54,140 nt of DNA from Chloroflexota bacterium (GCA_026713825.1 JAPONS010000007.1:1-54140), one strand, 5' to 3'; positions 32,701 through 41,690 are shown, counted from the stretch's first letter. Program-made: numbers and translations. Notes: generated by a model not told the origin, from the sequence alone.

Positions 32701-33582
32701 CTACCCTCCAAGCACGCTTTGAATCGTCGTCCCGATGTCCGCCGGCGACGGGATGATCGCCGCCCCGGCGTCCCGCAGTGCCGCCACCTTGTTCTCCGCG
32801 CGCGCCGCCGAGCCCGTGATGATCGCTCCCGCGTGCCCCATGCGCTTCCCTGGAGGTGCGCTCTGCCCGACGATGAGCGACGCCACCGGCTTCGTCATTT
32901 CCGCCTTGATGTACTCCGCGGCCTCCTGCTCCTTCGTGCCGCCGATCTCGCCGATGAGCACTACCGCGTCCGTCTCCGGGTCCTCGTTGAACAGCCGCAG
33001 CACGTCCACAAAGGTCGTCCCGCTCACCGGGTCGCCCCCGATGCCGACGCAGCTCGACTGCCCGATCCCCAGCGCCGATAGCTGCCCAACCGCCTCGTAC
33101 GTCAACGTCCCGCTGCGCGAGACGACCCCGACGCGCCCCGGCGTGTGAATCGCCCCCGGCATGATGCCGACCTTGCACCGCTCGCCCGGCGATATGAGCC
33201 CCGGGCAGTTCGGCCCCAGCATCCGCGTGCTCGACCCCTCGAGCGCCCGCGCCACCGGCACCATGTCGCGCGGCGGGATCCCCTCGGCGATGGGCACCAC
33301 CAGCGCCACGCCCGCGGCCGCCGATTCCAGGATGGCGTCCGCCGCCAACGGCGCCGGCACGAAGATCAGGGACACGATGGCCCCCGTCTCCCGCACGGCC
33401 TCCGCCACGGTGTCGTACACGTTGATGTCCGTCTCCGCGAACTTCTGCCCGCCGCGGCCCGGCGTCACGCCGGCCACCACGTTCGTGCCATACTCAATGC
33501 ACCGAAGCGTGTGGAAGCTGCCCTCGCGGCCCGTGATGCCCTGCACCAAGACTCTGCTGTTCCTGTCTACCAAGATGCTCAT
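32701..33582 (-). CDS. sucD: Succinyl-CoA synthetase, alpha subunit
   Basis: 293 residues. It begins [35 protein letters not shown] is the CoA site; [10 protein letters not shown] and [12 protein letters not shown] follow; [11 protein letters not shown] holds the phosphorylated His. It forms the catalytic half of the TCA enzyme that makes ATP or GTP from succinyl-CoA. The start is ATG 33582; the longer frame has no site. It follows sucC by 84 bases on the same strand. Confidence 0.95.
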   Translation of the reverse strand: MSILVDRNSRVLVQGITGREGSFHTLRCIEYGTNVVAGVTPGRGGQKFAETDINVYDTVAEAVRETGAIVSLIFVPAPLAADAILESAAAGVALVVPIAEGIPPRDMVPVARALEGSSTRMLGPNCPGLISPGERCKVGIMPGAIHTPGRVGVVSRSGTLTYEAVGQLSALGIGQSSCVGIGGDPVSGTTFVDVLRLFNEDPETDAVVLIGEIGGTKEQEAAEYIKAEMTKPVASLIVGQSAPPGKRMGHAGAIITGSAARAENKVAALRDAGAAIIPSPADIGTTIQSVLGG

Positions 33583-33666
33583 GCGTTGCCTGCTCCAAGT
33601 CTGGTCTGATTGAGTCGCTGACCGCACGGCCACAGGGAAGACGAAGGCCGGGCAGTCCGAAGGCGC

Positions 33667-34818
33667 CTACGCCGCGCGCAGCGCCTCCGCCGTGTCCTTG
33701 AGTGTCTCAACGACGGTCACGTCGAGGCCCGAGTCCAGCAGTATCTGCCTGCCCTCCTCGACGTTGGTGCCCAGCATCCGCGCGATGATGGGCGCCTTAG
33801 ACCCCGTGTCCTCGTACGCGCCCACCAGCCCCCGCGCCAGCACGTCGTTGCGCAGGATCCCGCCGAAGATGTTGACCAGCACCCGCTTCACATTCGGGTC
33901 GGAGAGCAGGATGCCGACTGCCGCGCGGATGCGGTCCTCGTCTGCGCCGCCGCCCACGTCTAGGAAGTTGGCGGGCGAGGCCCCCACCGCCGTCACGATG
34001 TCCATCGTCGCCATTGCCAGCCCCGCGCCGTTCACCAGGCACCCAACGTCGCCGTCCAGCCGCACATAGATCACGCCGATGTCGTGCGCCCGCGATTCCA
34101 GCGGGTCCTCCTGGCTGGCGTCCCGCAGGTCCGTCAGGTCCTTGTGGCGGAACATGGCGTCGTCATCCAGGTTCAGCTTGGCGTCCACCGGCAGCACGCG
34201 GCCGTCGCCCGTGACCACCAGCGGGTTGATCTCCACCTGGGAGCAGTCCAGGTCCGTCATCAGCTTGTACAGCTTCACAATGAGGTCCGCCGTAGGCCGC
34301 ACCAGCTCGGCCGGCACGCCCATGCCGTAGGCCAGCGCGCGCCCCTGGAAGGGTTGCAGGCCAACGGTGGGGTCGACGACGGCGCGAATGATCTTCTCCG
34401 GCGTCTCCTCGGCCACCTCCTCGATCTCCATGCCGCCCGCCGCGCTCGCGATGACCACTGGCCGCCGCTCGCTCGGGTCGAGCACGATGGCCACGTACAG
34501 CTCCTGCGCGATGTCCATCGTCTCCTCGACCAGCACGGAGTTGACGGGCACGCCCTCCGGGCCTGTCTGGAACGTCACCAGTTGCTTGCCGAGGATGCTC
34601 CCGGTGAACTCCGCCGCGTCGTCCGGGTTGTCGACGACCTTGACGCCCCCCGCCTTGCCCCGCCCCCCGGCGTGCACCTGCGCCTTGACGACGACGCTGC
34701 CGCCAAGCTCCCCGGCGACCTTCCGCGCCTCATCTGGCGAGGCCGCCATGCCGCCGCGAGGCACGGGAATGCCGTACTTGGCCATAAGCTCCTTGGCCTG
34801 ATACTCATGGATCTTCAT
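33667..34818 (-). CDS. sucC: Succinyl-CoA synthetase, beta subunit
   Basis: 383 residues. It begins MKIHEYQAKELMAKYGIPVP with the ATP-grasp domain (SVVVKAQVHAGGRGKAGGVK) and the C-terminal ligase domain (NFLDVGGGADEDRIRAAVG and VNIFGGILRNDVLA). It provides nucleotide and succinate binding for SucD. Promoter TGC-TACAAT is found 58 bases upstream. Length and blocks are standard. Confidence 0.95.
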   Translation of the reverse strand: MKIHEYQAKELMAKYGIPVPRGGMAASPDEARKVAGELGGSVVVKAQVHAGGRGKAGGVKVVDNPDDAAEFTGSILGKQLVTFQTGPEGVPVNSVLVEETMDIAQELYVAIVLDPSERRPVVIASAAGGMEIEEVAEETPEKIIRAVVDPTVGLQPFQGRALAYGMGVPAELVRPTADLIVKLYKLMTDLDCSQVEINPLVVTGDGRVLPVDAKLNLDDDAMFRHKDLTDLRDASQEDPLESRAHDIGVIYVRLDGDVGCLVNGAGLAMATMDIVTAVGASPANFLDVGGGADEDRIRAAVGILLSDPNVKRVLVNIFGGILRNDVLARGLVGAYEDTGSKAPIIARMLGTNVEEGRQILLDSGLDVTVVETLKDTAEALRAA

Positions 34819-34875
34819 ACGGACTCCTTCACAAAGCCGCGCCCGGCAACGCTATGTATTGCGGGCGCGACGGCT

Positions 34876-34884
34876 ATTGTAGCA
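34876..34884 (-). promoter_or_regulatory. sucCD extended -10 promoter
   Basis: TGC-TACAAT on the minus strand, identical to the alaS element. No good -35. The transcript would start about 50 bases before sucC. Confidence 0.5.
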
Positions 34885-34962
34885 CAGGGGTAAGAATTGC
34901 TGGAAAATGGTCGAAGGAGCGCCTTGGTTGGGGCCGAACAGGTGAATTAACCTCTAGAAGCT

Positions 34963-35724
34963 ATGTACCTCACCTATTTCGACGAATCGGGCGACGCAGG
35001 CGTCACCAACTCCCCGACTGATTGGTTTGTCCTCAATGCGGTGTTGGTGCACGAGACGGTGTGGCTAAAGTCACGAGCTTCACTTGTCGCACTCCGTCGG
35101 AACTTGCGTGCCAAGTATCGGCTTTCTTCAAGGGACGAACTAAAGGCCATTCACTTCAGGAATGGAAGGGGGGCGTTTCGTTCTCTTGGCCTTGGCCGCG
35201 TACGGCGAATGCAGATATATCATGAGATTCTAGCAGCGGAATTTCAGCTTGGGATCCAAACATTTTCGATTGCTGTAGCGAAGCGCCGAGCAGCACAAGA
35301 AGGATGGGACCCAAGATACGCAGCGTGGGCCTTTGGTTTGCAGGCGCTAAGTCAATTCTGCTTGGAACAAGATGATTGGGCTGTGCTCTACCCGGACGAG
35401 GGACACGGAAACTTCATTCGGCGTTGTGTCAGGGATTTAAGGCGTGAAGGCAAGACATCGTTAAGCCTGAGTCCTATTGCCGTTCCTCTGTCAATAGAGC
35501 GCATACTTGAGGATCCAAGCGATAGACACTCCCATGACTCATATTTTGTTCAGCTAGCAGATTTGAATGCATATGCGGCCCACAGAGCACCTGGAATCGA
35601 TGCAGGTGCAAGGGGGACAGATAGGCTCTGGGAGTCATTGAACGGTGCGGCTGGTGACCCAAGAATTCGAGAAGTCAATACAGACAATACTGGAGCAGTT
35701 GGCATCCTTACCTTTCCCAAATAA
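34963..35724 (+). CDS. DUF3800 domain protein
   Basis: 253 residues. It opens MYLTYFDESGDAGVTNSPTD, where Y-F-D-E-S-G-D is the DUF3800 hallmark (RNase H-like fold); the C-terminal part has YFVQLADLNAYAAHRAPG, with the family's conserved Q-x-A-D. DUF3800 genes are frequent in mobile and defence-linked DNA, but the role is not settled. GC is about 45% (35221-35280) against 70% nearby, so it was probably acquired. It stands alone between sucC and the thiolase operon. No clear ribosome site precedes ATG 34963. Confidence 0.82.
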   Translation: MYLTYFDESGDAGVTNSPTDWFVLNAVLVHETVWLKSRASLVALRRNLRAKYRLSSRDELKAIHFRNGRGAFRSLGLGRVRRMQIYHEILAAEFQLGIQTFSIAVAKRRAAQEGWDPRYAAWAFGLQALSQFCLEQDDWAVLYPDEGHGNFIRRCVRDLRREGKTSLSLSPIAVPLSIERILEDPSDRHSHDSYFVQLADLNAYAAHRAPGIDAGARGTDRLWESLNGAAGDPRIREVNTDNTGAVGILTFPK

Positions 35725-35750
35725 AAAAGCCCTGCGGCAACCGCAGGGCT
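35722..35750 (-). terminator. Intrinsic terminator of the CoA-transferase/thiolase operon
   Basis: agccctgcgg-caa-ccgcagggct, a perfect ten-bp stem with a three-base loop, followed on the minus strand by TTTTTT. It serves the minus-strand operon that ends at 35851 and lies directly against the DUF3800 stop codon. Confidence 0.9.
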
Positions 35751-35850
35751 TGGAACTGTCACACACTAGCAGAGGCCAGTGATTAGACAGTGCCTTCAGT
35801 TTACACACACATCATCGCCTCGTCAACTGCCGTGTCTGACTACTTCCCCC

Positions 35851-36273
35851 CTACCCCGCGGGCTTGAACTTCGGCAGCGTGATCTCCTCCGTCACGTCCT
35901 CGAAGACCACCTCCACCGGCATGCCGACGTGGATCGCCGACGGGTCCGGCTCCACCTCCACCAGGTTTGTCGGCATCCGCGGGCCCTCCTCCAGGTCGAC
36001 GATCGCGACCACGAAGGGCGCGTCGTCGCGGAACGCCGGCGTCGGCGCCCGGTGCACGATCGCGAAGGTGTGCAGCGTGCCCTTGCCGCTCGCCTGCACC
36101 CACGTCGTATCGCGTGAGAAGCATATGGGGCAGATGTCGCGAGGGTAGAAGTACGCCTGGTTGCAGTCGTTGCAGGAGCGCAGCCACAGCTCGTGTTCCT
36201 TGGTCTTCTCCCAGTAGAAGTCGGACTCCGGCTGCGGTGTTGGTAAAGGCTTGCTGTATGGCTGCTGCGTCAT
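35851..36273 (-). CDS. DUF35 (Zn-ribbon/OB-fold) acyl-CoA-binding protein
   Basis: 140 residues. The N-terminal helix is followed by a zinc ribbon (RSCNDCNQAYFYPRDICPIC: C-x2-C ... C-x2-C) and an OB-fold domain (GKGTLHTFAIVHRAPTPAF, PFVVAIVDLEEG, GMPVEVVFEDV). Such proteins form complexes with thiolase-like enzymes (as ChsH2 with Ltp2 in steroid degradation). It lies 41 bases after the thiolase-like gene on the same strand, the expected pairing. Confidence 0.88.
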   Translation of the reverse strand: MTQQPYSKPLPTPQPESDFYWEKTKEHELWLRSCNDCNQAYFYPRDICPICFSRDTTWVQASGKGTLHTFAIVHRAPTPAFRDDAPFVVAIVDLEEGPRMPTNLVEVEPDPSAIHVGMPVEVVFEDVTEEITLPKFKPAG

Positions 36274-36313
36274 CGTTGTCTCCGTTGCTTCGATTTCGTG
36301 TCCGCGATGTCCG

Positions 36314-37456
36314 CTAGTCCCGCGCGAGCGCCACCGTGCCCGTCGACGACAGCGCGCCGCCCGTGCCGTTGACGAGCGAGATCCCGCAGTCCGGCACCTG
36401 CCGCTCGCCGCACTCGCCCCGCAGCTGCCGCACCGCCTCGATGATGAGGAAGATGCCGTACATGCCGGGGTGCGTGTAGCTCAATCCGCCGCCGCTCGTG
36501 TTCATCGGGAAGTCGCCGCCCGGCGCCGTCCGCTGCCCGGCGACGAAGTCCGGGCCCTCGCCCGGGCCGCAGAAGCCGAGCCCTTCCAGCGTGATGAGCA
36601 CCGTGTACGTGAACGAGTCGTAGATCATCGCCAGGTCGATGTCGCCGTGCGTCAGCCCCGCCATGCTCAGCGCCGCCGGGCCCGTGTGCCGCGACACCGT
36701 CGACGTCAGGTCCGGCATCGTCGAGATGCCCAGGTGGTCGTGGCTCTCCGCCGCGCCGAGCACCCACACCGGCGGCTTCTTTGTGCTGCGCGCCCGCTCC
36801 GCCGACGTGACCACCACCGCGGCCCCCGCGTCCGTCACCAGGCAGCAGTCGAACAGGTGGAACGGCCAGGCAATCCAGCGCGAGTTGTGGTAGTCGTCGA
36901 ACGTCATCGGGTCCTTCATGGCCGCCTTGGGGTTCATCAGCGCCCACTTCCGCGTCGAGACGGCAATCTCCGCCAGCGCCTGCCGGGTGCGCTCCTCGCC
37001 GTACTGGTGCATATAGCGGGTGGCGGCCATCGCGTAGTTGATGGGCTGGCCGATGAACCCGTACGGAATCTCGTACTGCAGCGTCGGCATGATCGGGTCC
37101 TGCGGCACGGGCGCGCGGCTGCTGCGGCCCGCCTGCCCGTGCGTGATGAGCGCCACCTCGCACCACCCCGCGTTGATGGCCGCCACGGCGTGCGCGATGT
37201 GGATGATGAACGACGACCCGCCGACCGTTGTGCTGTCCGTGAAGCGCGGCTTGATGCCCAGGTAGTCCCCGGTCATGTACGTCGAGTAGCCCGCCGTGAA
37301 CAGCCCGTCCACGTCGCTCTTCGACAGCCCGGCGTCATCCAGCGCGTTGGCCGCCGCCTCCATGTGGTGCTGCAGCGACGACTTGTTCGGCACCGTCCCG
37401 ATTTCGTCGGACTCCGCCACCCCTACGATGGCGGCAGTTCTGGAGAGGTCTGCCAT
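36314..37456 (-). CDS. Thiolase-like protein lacking the usual nucleophilic Cys
   Basis: 380 residues of the SCP-2/acetyl-CoA acetyltransferase type. It begins MADLSRTAAIVGVAESDEIG. Where thiolases have N-x-C-S-T/S-G, this reads TTVGGSSF, so by eye the acyl-accepting Cys is a Gly. The later N-x-x-G-G blocks are present as NTSGGGLSYTHPGMYG, with the His retained, and the end has PDCGISLVNGTGG. The same kind of loss is seen in thiolase-fold aldolases such as Ltp2 that work with a DUF35 partner. The start ATG 37456 follows aaggag. It is third in the scoA-scoB-thiolase-DUF35 order. Confidence 0.82.
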   Translation of the reverse strand: MADLSRTAAIVGVAESDEIGTVPNKSSLQHHMEAAANALDDAGLSKSDVDGLFTAGYSTYMTGDYLGIKPRFTDSTTVGGSSFIIHIAHAVAAINAGWCEVALITHGQAGRSSRAPVPQDPIMPTLQYEIPYGFIGQPINYAMAATRYMHQYGEERTRQALAEIAVSTRKWALMNPKAAMKDPMTFDDYHNSRWIAWPFHLFDCCLVTDAGAAVVVTSAERARSTKKPPVWVLGAAESHDHLGISTMPDLTSTVSRHTGPAALSMAGLTHGDIDLAMIYDSFTYTVLITLEGLGFCGPGEGPDFVAGQRTAPGGDFPMNTSGGGLSYTHPGMYGIFLIIEAVRQLRGECGERQVPDCGISLVNGTGGALSSTGTVALARD

Positions 37457-37482
37457 ATGCGCTCCTTGCACTCAGATTCGTT

Positions 37483-37502
37483 GTTCCCGCGAAGGGGGGA
37501 AC
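37483..37502. repeat. Short palindrome in an operon gap
   Basis: gttccc-gcgaaggg-gggaac, a six-bp stem between scoB and the thiolase-like gene. It resembles the widespread ttcccgcgaaggcgggaa type of dispersed palindrome. It may mark a repeat family distinct from the CCGTTCG type. Confidence 0.45.
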
Positions 37503-37536
37503 CCCACCGCTAGCCGTGCCGTCGAAGGGCGCGACC

Positions 37537-38217
37537 CTACGCAACCCGCAACTCCTTCAGGTCAGGCGAGATGGTCAGCGTCGCCTCCGTGACGGCTTGC
37601 ACCTCTTCCGGCGTGTAGCCGGGCGCGACCTCCCGCATGAGGAACCCCTCGGGCGTGATGTCGAAGAGGCCCAGGTTGGTCACCACCTTGGTGACCACGC
37701 CCACGGCGGTCACCGGCAGCGTGCACCGTTTCAGCAGCCGCGGCGCACCCTCGCGCGTCGTGTGCTCGAGCGCCAGGAACACCTGCTTCGCGCCCACCGC
37801 GAGGTCCATCGCCCCGCCGATGCCGCCGCCCTTGCGCCCGGCCGTCTTCCAGTTCGCGAAGTCCCCGTTCTCCGCCACCTCGTACGCGCCCATTACCGTC
37901 ACGTCGATGTAGCCCGAGCGGATGAGCGAGAACGAGTCTGCGTGGTGGATGATGGAGGCGCCCTTCACCAGCGTCACGTGCTGCCCGCCCGCGTTCACCA
38001 GGTGGATGTCCTCCTCGCCCTCCGGCGAGAGCGGCCCGTAGCCGATGACCCCATTCTCCGACTGAAACAGGATGTCCGTGTCGCCGAAGTCGTAGTTGGA
38101 GCACAGCGTCGGCATGCCCACGCCCAGGTTCACCACCCAGCCGTCCTGGAACTCCATGGCGATGCGGTTGCACATCGTCTGCCGGTCCAGCGGCGTCTTT
38201 TCTTCAGCCATTGCCAT
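37537..38217 (-). CDS. scoB: 3-oxoacid CoA-transferase, subunit B
   Basis: 226 residues. The catalytic Glu lies in the SENGVIGYGP motif, and WVVNLGVGMPTLCSNY precedes it; GRKGGGIGGAMDLAVGAKQV is the usual CoA-transferase I block. With subunit A it moves CoA from succinyl-CoA (or another acyl-CoA) to a 3-oxoacid or related acid. Start at ATG 38217 or 38211. It follows scoA after an 80-base gap that contains a dispersed repeat. Confidence 0.9.
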   Translation of the reverse strand: MAMAEEKTPLDRQTMCNRIAMEFQDGWVVNLGVGMPTLCSNYDFGDTDILFQSENGVIGYGPLSPEGEEDIHLVNAGGQHVTLVKGASIIHHADSFSLIRSGYIDVTVMGAYEVAENGDFANWKTAGRKGGGIGGAMDLAVGAKQVFLALEHTTREGAPRLLKRCTLPVTAVGVVTKVVTNLGLFDITPEGFLMREVAPGYTPEEVQAVTEATLTISPDLKELRVA

Positions 38218-38235
38218 CCTCGCTGCGCTCAGCGT

Positions 38236-38270
38236 CCGTTCGTCCTGAGGGAAATCGAAGGGCGAACGGA
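38236..38270. repeat. Dispersed short repeat, copy 2
   Basis: ccgttcgtcctgaggg then aaatcgaaggg, followed by cgaacgga, so the ends tccgttcg and cgaacgga form an eight-bp stem. It sits between scoA and scoB inside one transcription unit and may act on mRNA folding or stability. Confidence 0.65.
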
Positions 38271-38297
38271 CCCTGCTATATGAACCTGTGCTGCCCC

Positions 38298-39020
38298 CTA
38301 CGCTCGCCGGTTCGGAGTGTCCCAGATCCCCTCCGGCGGCGGCGGTATCTTCACGACTCGATCTACCACGATGCCCGGCGTGTGGATGCTGTCCGGGTCC
38401 AGCTCGCCCAGCTCCACGATGTCCTGCTCGACCTCAGCGATCGTGATCTTCGCGGCCATGGCCATCACGGGGTTGAAGTTCCGCTGCGACCGCCGGAACT
38501 GCAGGTTGCCGAAGGTGTCCGCGCGGTACGCCCGCACGAAGGCGTAGTCGGCGTGCAGTGGGTACTCCAGCACGTAGGTGCGCCCGTTGAAGACGCGGTG
38601 CTCCTTGCCCTCGGCCGTCTCCGTCCCGACGCCCGTGGGCGTGTAGAACGCCGCGACGCCCGCGCCCGCAGCCCGCATACGCTCCGCCAGCGTACCCTGC
38701 GGCACCAGCTCAGCCTCCACCTGCCCCTGCTCGTTCAGCTTCTCGAAGAGATTTGCCCGCGACGGGTGCGGCGCGGCGCTGAAGGCGCAGACCATCTTGC
38801 GGATTTGCCCGTTCTCCACCAGCTTGCCCACGTCGACGACCTCGCCCTGTCCGCCGGTGTTGTTGGAGATGCCCGTCAGGTCCTTCGCGCCCTGCCGCAC
38901 CAGCGCCATGATGAGGTTCCTCGGCACCCCGATGCCCGCGAAGCCTCCTGACATGAACGTCGCGCCGTCCGGCACGTCGGCGACGGCCTCGTCGAAGCTC
39001 GCATAGACCTTGTTCTTCAT
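38298..39020 (-). CDS. scoA: 3-oxoacid CoA-transferase, subunit A
   Basis: 240 residues. It begins MKNKVYASFDEAVADVPDGA with the glycine-rich FMSGGFAGIGVPRNLI; LTGISNNTGG, PQGTLAERMRAAGAGVAAFY and TPTGVGTE are standard for OXCT-type alpha subunits. It is the first gene of the operon; the rich GC strand upstream (39021-39203) shows no clear promoter. It supplies activated acids to the thiolase/DUF35 pair downstream. Confidence 0.9.
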   Translation of the reverse strand: MKNKVYASFDEAVADVPDGATFMSGGFAGIGVPRNLIMALVRQGAKDLTGISNNTGGQGEVVDVGKLVENGQIRKMVCAFSAAPHPSRANLFEKLNEQGQVEAELVPQGTLAERMRAAGAGVAAFYTPTGVGTETAEGKEHRVFNGRTYVLEYPLHADYAFVRAYRADTFGNLQFRRSQRNFNPVMAMAAKITIAEVEQDIVELGELDPDSIHTPGIVVDRVVKIPPPPEGIWDTPNRRA

Positions 39021-39203
39021 AGCCGCACAGACTCCATGCGTAGGAAAATTCGGATTGCGGGCTCATTCTAGCATAGGCGGGTGTCGTGTCCAGCACAGCC
39101 CCGCCACTGACGGTGCGCGCTCCGCCGTTCAGGTGTAAACTGACGGGCGTCGACGAGGCACTCTGGCGCCTCCACGTCGGCGTCAACGACAAGGAGCAGA
39201 GCA

Positions 39204-40058
39204 ATGGCAACGCGTACCCCCATCATCGACTCCCAGGTGCATTCCTACGAGCGTAACAGCCCCGAACGCCCCTGGGTCGGCAGCCTCGACGGCCCCGCCG
39301 AGATCAACGGCGACCAGATGGTCGAGGCCATGGACGCCGCCGGCGTCGACGCCGCGCTCCTCGTCTCGCCCTACTCCATGTACCGCTTTGACGGCACCTA
39401 CGCCCTTGAGGTTGGCGCGAAGCACCCGACACGGTTCGGCCTCATCAAGCCCTTCGACCCCCACTCCGAGTCCGTCGAGGAAGACGTTGTCGAGTGGGTC
39501 CGCAACCCGGGCGTTGTCGGCGTCCGCCTCATGCTCACCCGTGCGCCCTATGAGGAAGGCGACCCCGGCATAGACCGCCTCTTCGACGCCGCCGGACGGG
39601 CCGGCGTGCCGCTGAACGTCATGGCGTCCGGCCAGCTGCCCCTCTTCCGCACCTACGCGGAGCGCCACCCGGACACCCAGCTGGTCATCGACCACGTCGG
39701 TCTGGTCACGTACAACTATCCGCCCATCCCGGACGAGCCCTTTGCGGACATCCCTATCGTCGCCTCCCTCGCCGAGCTCGACCACATCGCCATCAAGATC
39801 TCCGCGGCCTGCACGCTGTCCCACGAGCCCTTCCCGTACCCGGACATCTGGGAGCCCCTGCGAATCCTGTTTGACGCCTTCGGCATCGACCGCTGCATGT
39901 GGGGCACCGACTGGACCCGCACCGTCGGCCTCCTCACCTACAAGCAGGGCGTCGACGCCTTCCGCGTGGCCGACGAGCTCTCGGACGCGGAGCGCGCCGC
40001 CCTCATGGGCGGCACCCTGTCGAAGATCTACAGCTGGTCCCCCGGCGCGCCAGCCTAG
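39204..40058 (+). CDS. Amidohydrolase-2 family protein (COG3618-like)
   Basis: 284 residues, shorter than the two paralogs in this window. It begins RTPIIDSQVHSYERNSPERP, where the first metal His lies in D-S-Q-V-H; LVIDHVGLVTYN and MWGTDWTRTVGL mark the later barrel ends with His and Asp. The group includes lactone hydrolases of sugar or aromatic pathways. The start ATG 39204 follows acaaggagcagagca. A single-gene unit facing away from scoA. Confidence 0.82.
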   Translation: MATRTPIIDSQVHSYERNSPERPWVGSLDGPAEINGDQMVEAMDAAGVDAALLVSPYSMYRFDGTYALEVGAKHPTRFGLIKPFDPHSESVEEDVVEWVRNPGVVGVRLMLTRAPYEEGDPGIDRLFDAAGRAGVPLNVMASGQLPLFRTYAERHPDTQLVIDHVGLVTYNYPPIPDEPFADIPIVASLAELDHIAIKISAACTLSHEPFPYPDIWEPLRILFDAFGIDRCMWGTDWTRTVGLLTYKQGVDAFRVADELSDAERAALMGGTLSKIYSWSPGAPA

Positions 40059-40376
40059 CCCATCGCTACGCCCTGACACAGCTCACTTGCCCGAACGTCG
40101 CGGCGCCCGCTACGTTCACTGCATGGCAAACGCTGCACGCCCTTACGTAACGGTTGGCATCGCCAAGTGGCCCTCAGGTTATGTGGATGCAGGCGAGCTC
40201 GATGCCAACGCGATCTCTCGTCCCGCCAGGGTGCCGGTGCGGCGGGTCGGTGAGGAGGTTGCACCTCAAGAAAAAATCTTTGTCTTGTAGCTGAAATGTG
40301 CCGTGTTGGCTACAGATCCTGTCAGGTTGTTTTGCCGCTGCCTCGGCGTTGCCGGGAAGGACTGCCCGGCGGTATC
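40059..40376. other. Intergenic region without a supported gene
   Basis: It lies between convergent genes. A frame from ATG 40123 to TAG 40290 could encode 55 residues (MANAARPYVTVGIAKWPSGY and on) but has no ribosome site and no known family. No terminator, repeat or RNA gene was recognised here. Confidence 0.5.
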
Positions 40377-41690
40377 CTACCCCGCGACCGCCTCGCTCGC
40401 CGTGCGTTGCCGCCTCGGCGGCGCCGCCAGGAACACGACGCCCGCCGCGAGAACCCATGTGAACGTCGCCAGCAGGAACGCCTCGCGGTACGTGCCGAAG
40501 ATGTCGAACATCCCCGCGATCAACAGCGGGCTCACGGCGCCGCTCAGCGTCACGAAGGGCCGCAGGACGCCGTTGATCGCCCCCAAGTTCTGCCTGCCGA
40601 AGTAGTTCGCGATGATCAGCGGGCGCATGATGAAGAACCCGCCCAGCGCCAGCCCGTGCGACGCCCCGGCAATGATGAGCGTCGGCACATTGGTGATGTT
40701 CAGGAACAGCATGATGCTCACCGCCGTCAGCAGCGCTTGGATCACCAGCAGGTAGCGCACCGGGTACCGCTCGGCCACCACGCCCCACACCAGCCGGACG
40801 CTGATGGAGCACACGCCGTACGCCGTCGCCGCCCACGCCCCGACGGCCGGCGAGAACCCGATGTCCTCAAAGTACGGGATCCAGTTGGCGTGAAAGCCGC
40901 CCATGCCCAGCATGGAGAGGAAGAACGCCAGGATCAGCAGCCAGAAGGCGTACGTGCGCATCGCCTGTCGCCGAGTGAAGCTCTGCTCCGCCCTCGACGC
41001 GATGCGTCGTTCGCCCTGCGCCGCCCCCGCCCGTTCGCCTTGAGCCTGTCGAAGGGTCGCCGGTTCGGGCTCCCTCGCGCCGTCGGGCAGCAGTCCGATG
41101 TCCTCGGGCCTCGACCGCACCATCAGCGCCAGCGGCACCATGATCGCCATCGACCCAATGCCGAGGACCACCCAGGCGTCGCGCCAGCCCACCAGCGTGA
41201 TGATGCCGTGGACCAGGAAGGGGAAGAACAGCGGCCCCATCGCCGTGCCGGTGGAGGCAATCGCCACGGCCCGCCCGCGCATGCGCACGAACCACTTGGG
41301 CACGATGGCCACCGTCAGCATCTCCGCGCCGCCGACCATCGTGAGCGCCCCCAGCGCGCCGAACAGCACGTAGAAGAGCACGATGTTGTCGACCCACTTG
41401 AGGGTGATGAGCGAAAAGCCCATGGTGAGGCCGGTGAGCAGCATGAGGATGCGGGGGCCGGAGCGGGTGTCCTGCATCGGCCCGATGAAGGGCGAGAGGA
41501 CGCCCCCCACGATGGCCCGCAGCGTGAACGCCCCAAAGAAGGCGGAGCGCGCCCAGCCGAGCTCGTCCGTCATGTGCGACGCGAAGACGCTGGCGCCCCA
41601 GACGCTCCCGCCGCTCTGCACGGCCCCCGCGAGGATGGATGCGATGACCACCAACCAGCCGTAGAAGAACCGTGGCCGAGGATTGCGCAT
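40377..41690 (-). CDS. MFS transporter with a dispersed repeat in its central loop
   Basis: 437 residues, twelve hydrophobic segments in two sets of six. First half: RFFYGWLVVIASILAGAVQS and on, typical of monocarboxylate/oxalate-formate-like MFS members, with VRMRGRAVAIASTGTAMGPL after TM4. The central cytoplasmic loop contains PATLRQAQGERAGAAQGERR, which is the in-frame translation of a copy of the dispersed repeat (41031-41056) and a partial second copy. The start ATG 41690 follows aaggggacgc. The loop tolerates the insert since both halves stay in frame. Confidence 0.87.
   Translation of the reverse strand: MRNPRPRFFYGWLVVIASILAGAVQSGGSVWGASVFASHMTDELGWARSAFFGAFTLRAIVGGVLSPFIGPMQDTRSGPRILMLLTGLTMGFSLITLKWVDNIVLFYVLFGALGALTMVGGAEMLTVAIVPKWFVRMRGRAVAIASTGTAMGPLFFPFLVHGIITLVGWRDAWVVLGIGSMAIMVPLALMVRSRPEDIGLLPDGAREPEPATLRQAQGERAGAAQGERRIASRAEQSFTRRQAMRTYAFWLLILAFFLSMLGMGGFHANWIPYFEDIGFSPAVGAWAATAYGVCSISVRLVWGVVAERYPVRYLLVIQALLTAVSIMLFLNITNVPTLIIAGASHGLALGGFFIMRPLIIANYFGRQNLGAINGVLRPFVTLSGAVSPLLIAGMFDIFGTYREAFLLATFTWVLAAGVVFLAAPPRRQRTASEAVAG
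41031..41056 (+). repeat. Dispersed short repeat, copy 3, inside a coding sequence
   Basis: ccgttcgccttgagcc then tgtcgaaggg, three differences from the copy at 46502 over 26 bases. A fragment (cgttcgccctg) lies 24 bases before it. Translated on the minus strand it gives T-L-R-Q-A-Q-G-E-R in the loop of the MFS carrier. Confidence 0.75.

Noticed and set aside
40123-40290. Possible 55-aa gene in the gap after the amidohydrolase
   Set aside because: No ribosome site, no family and no promoter; kept only as a remark on the region.
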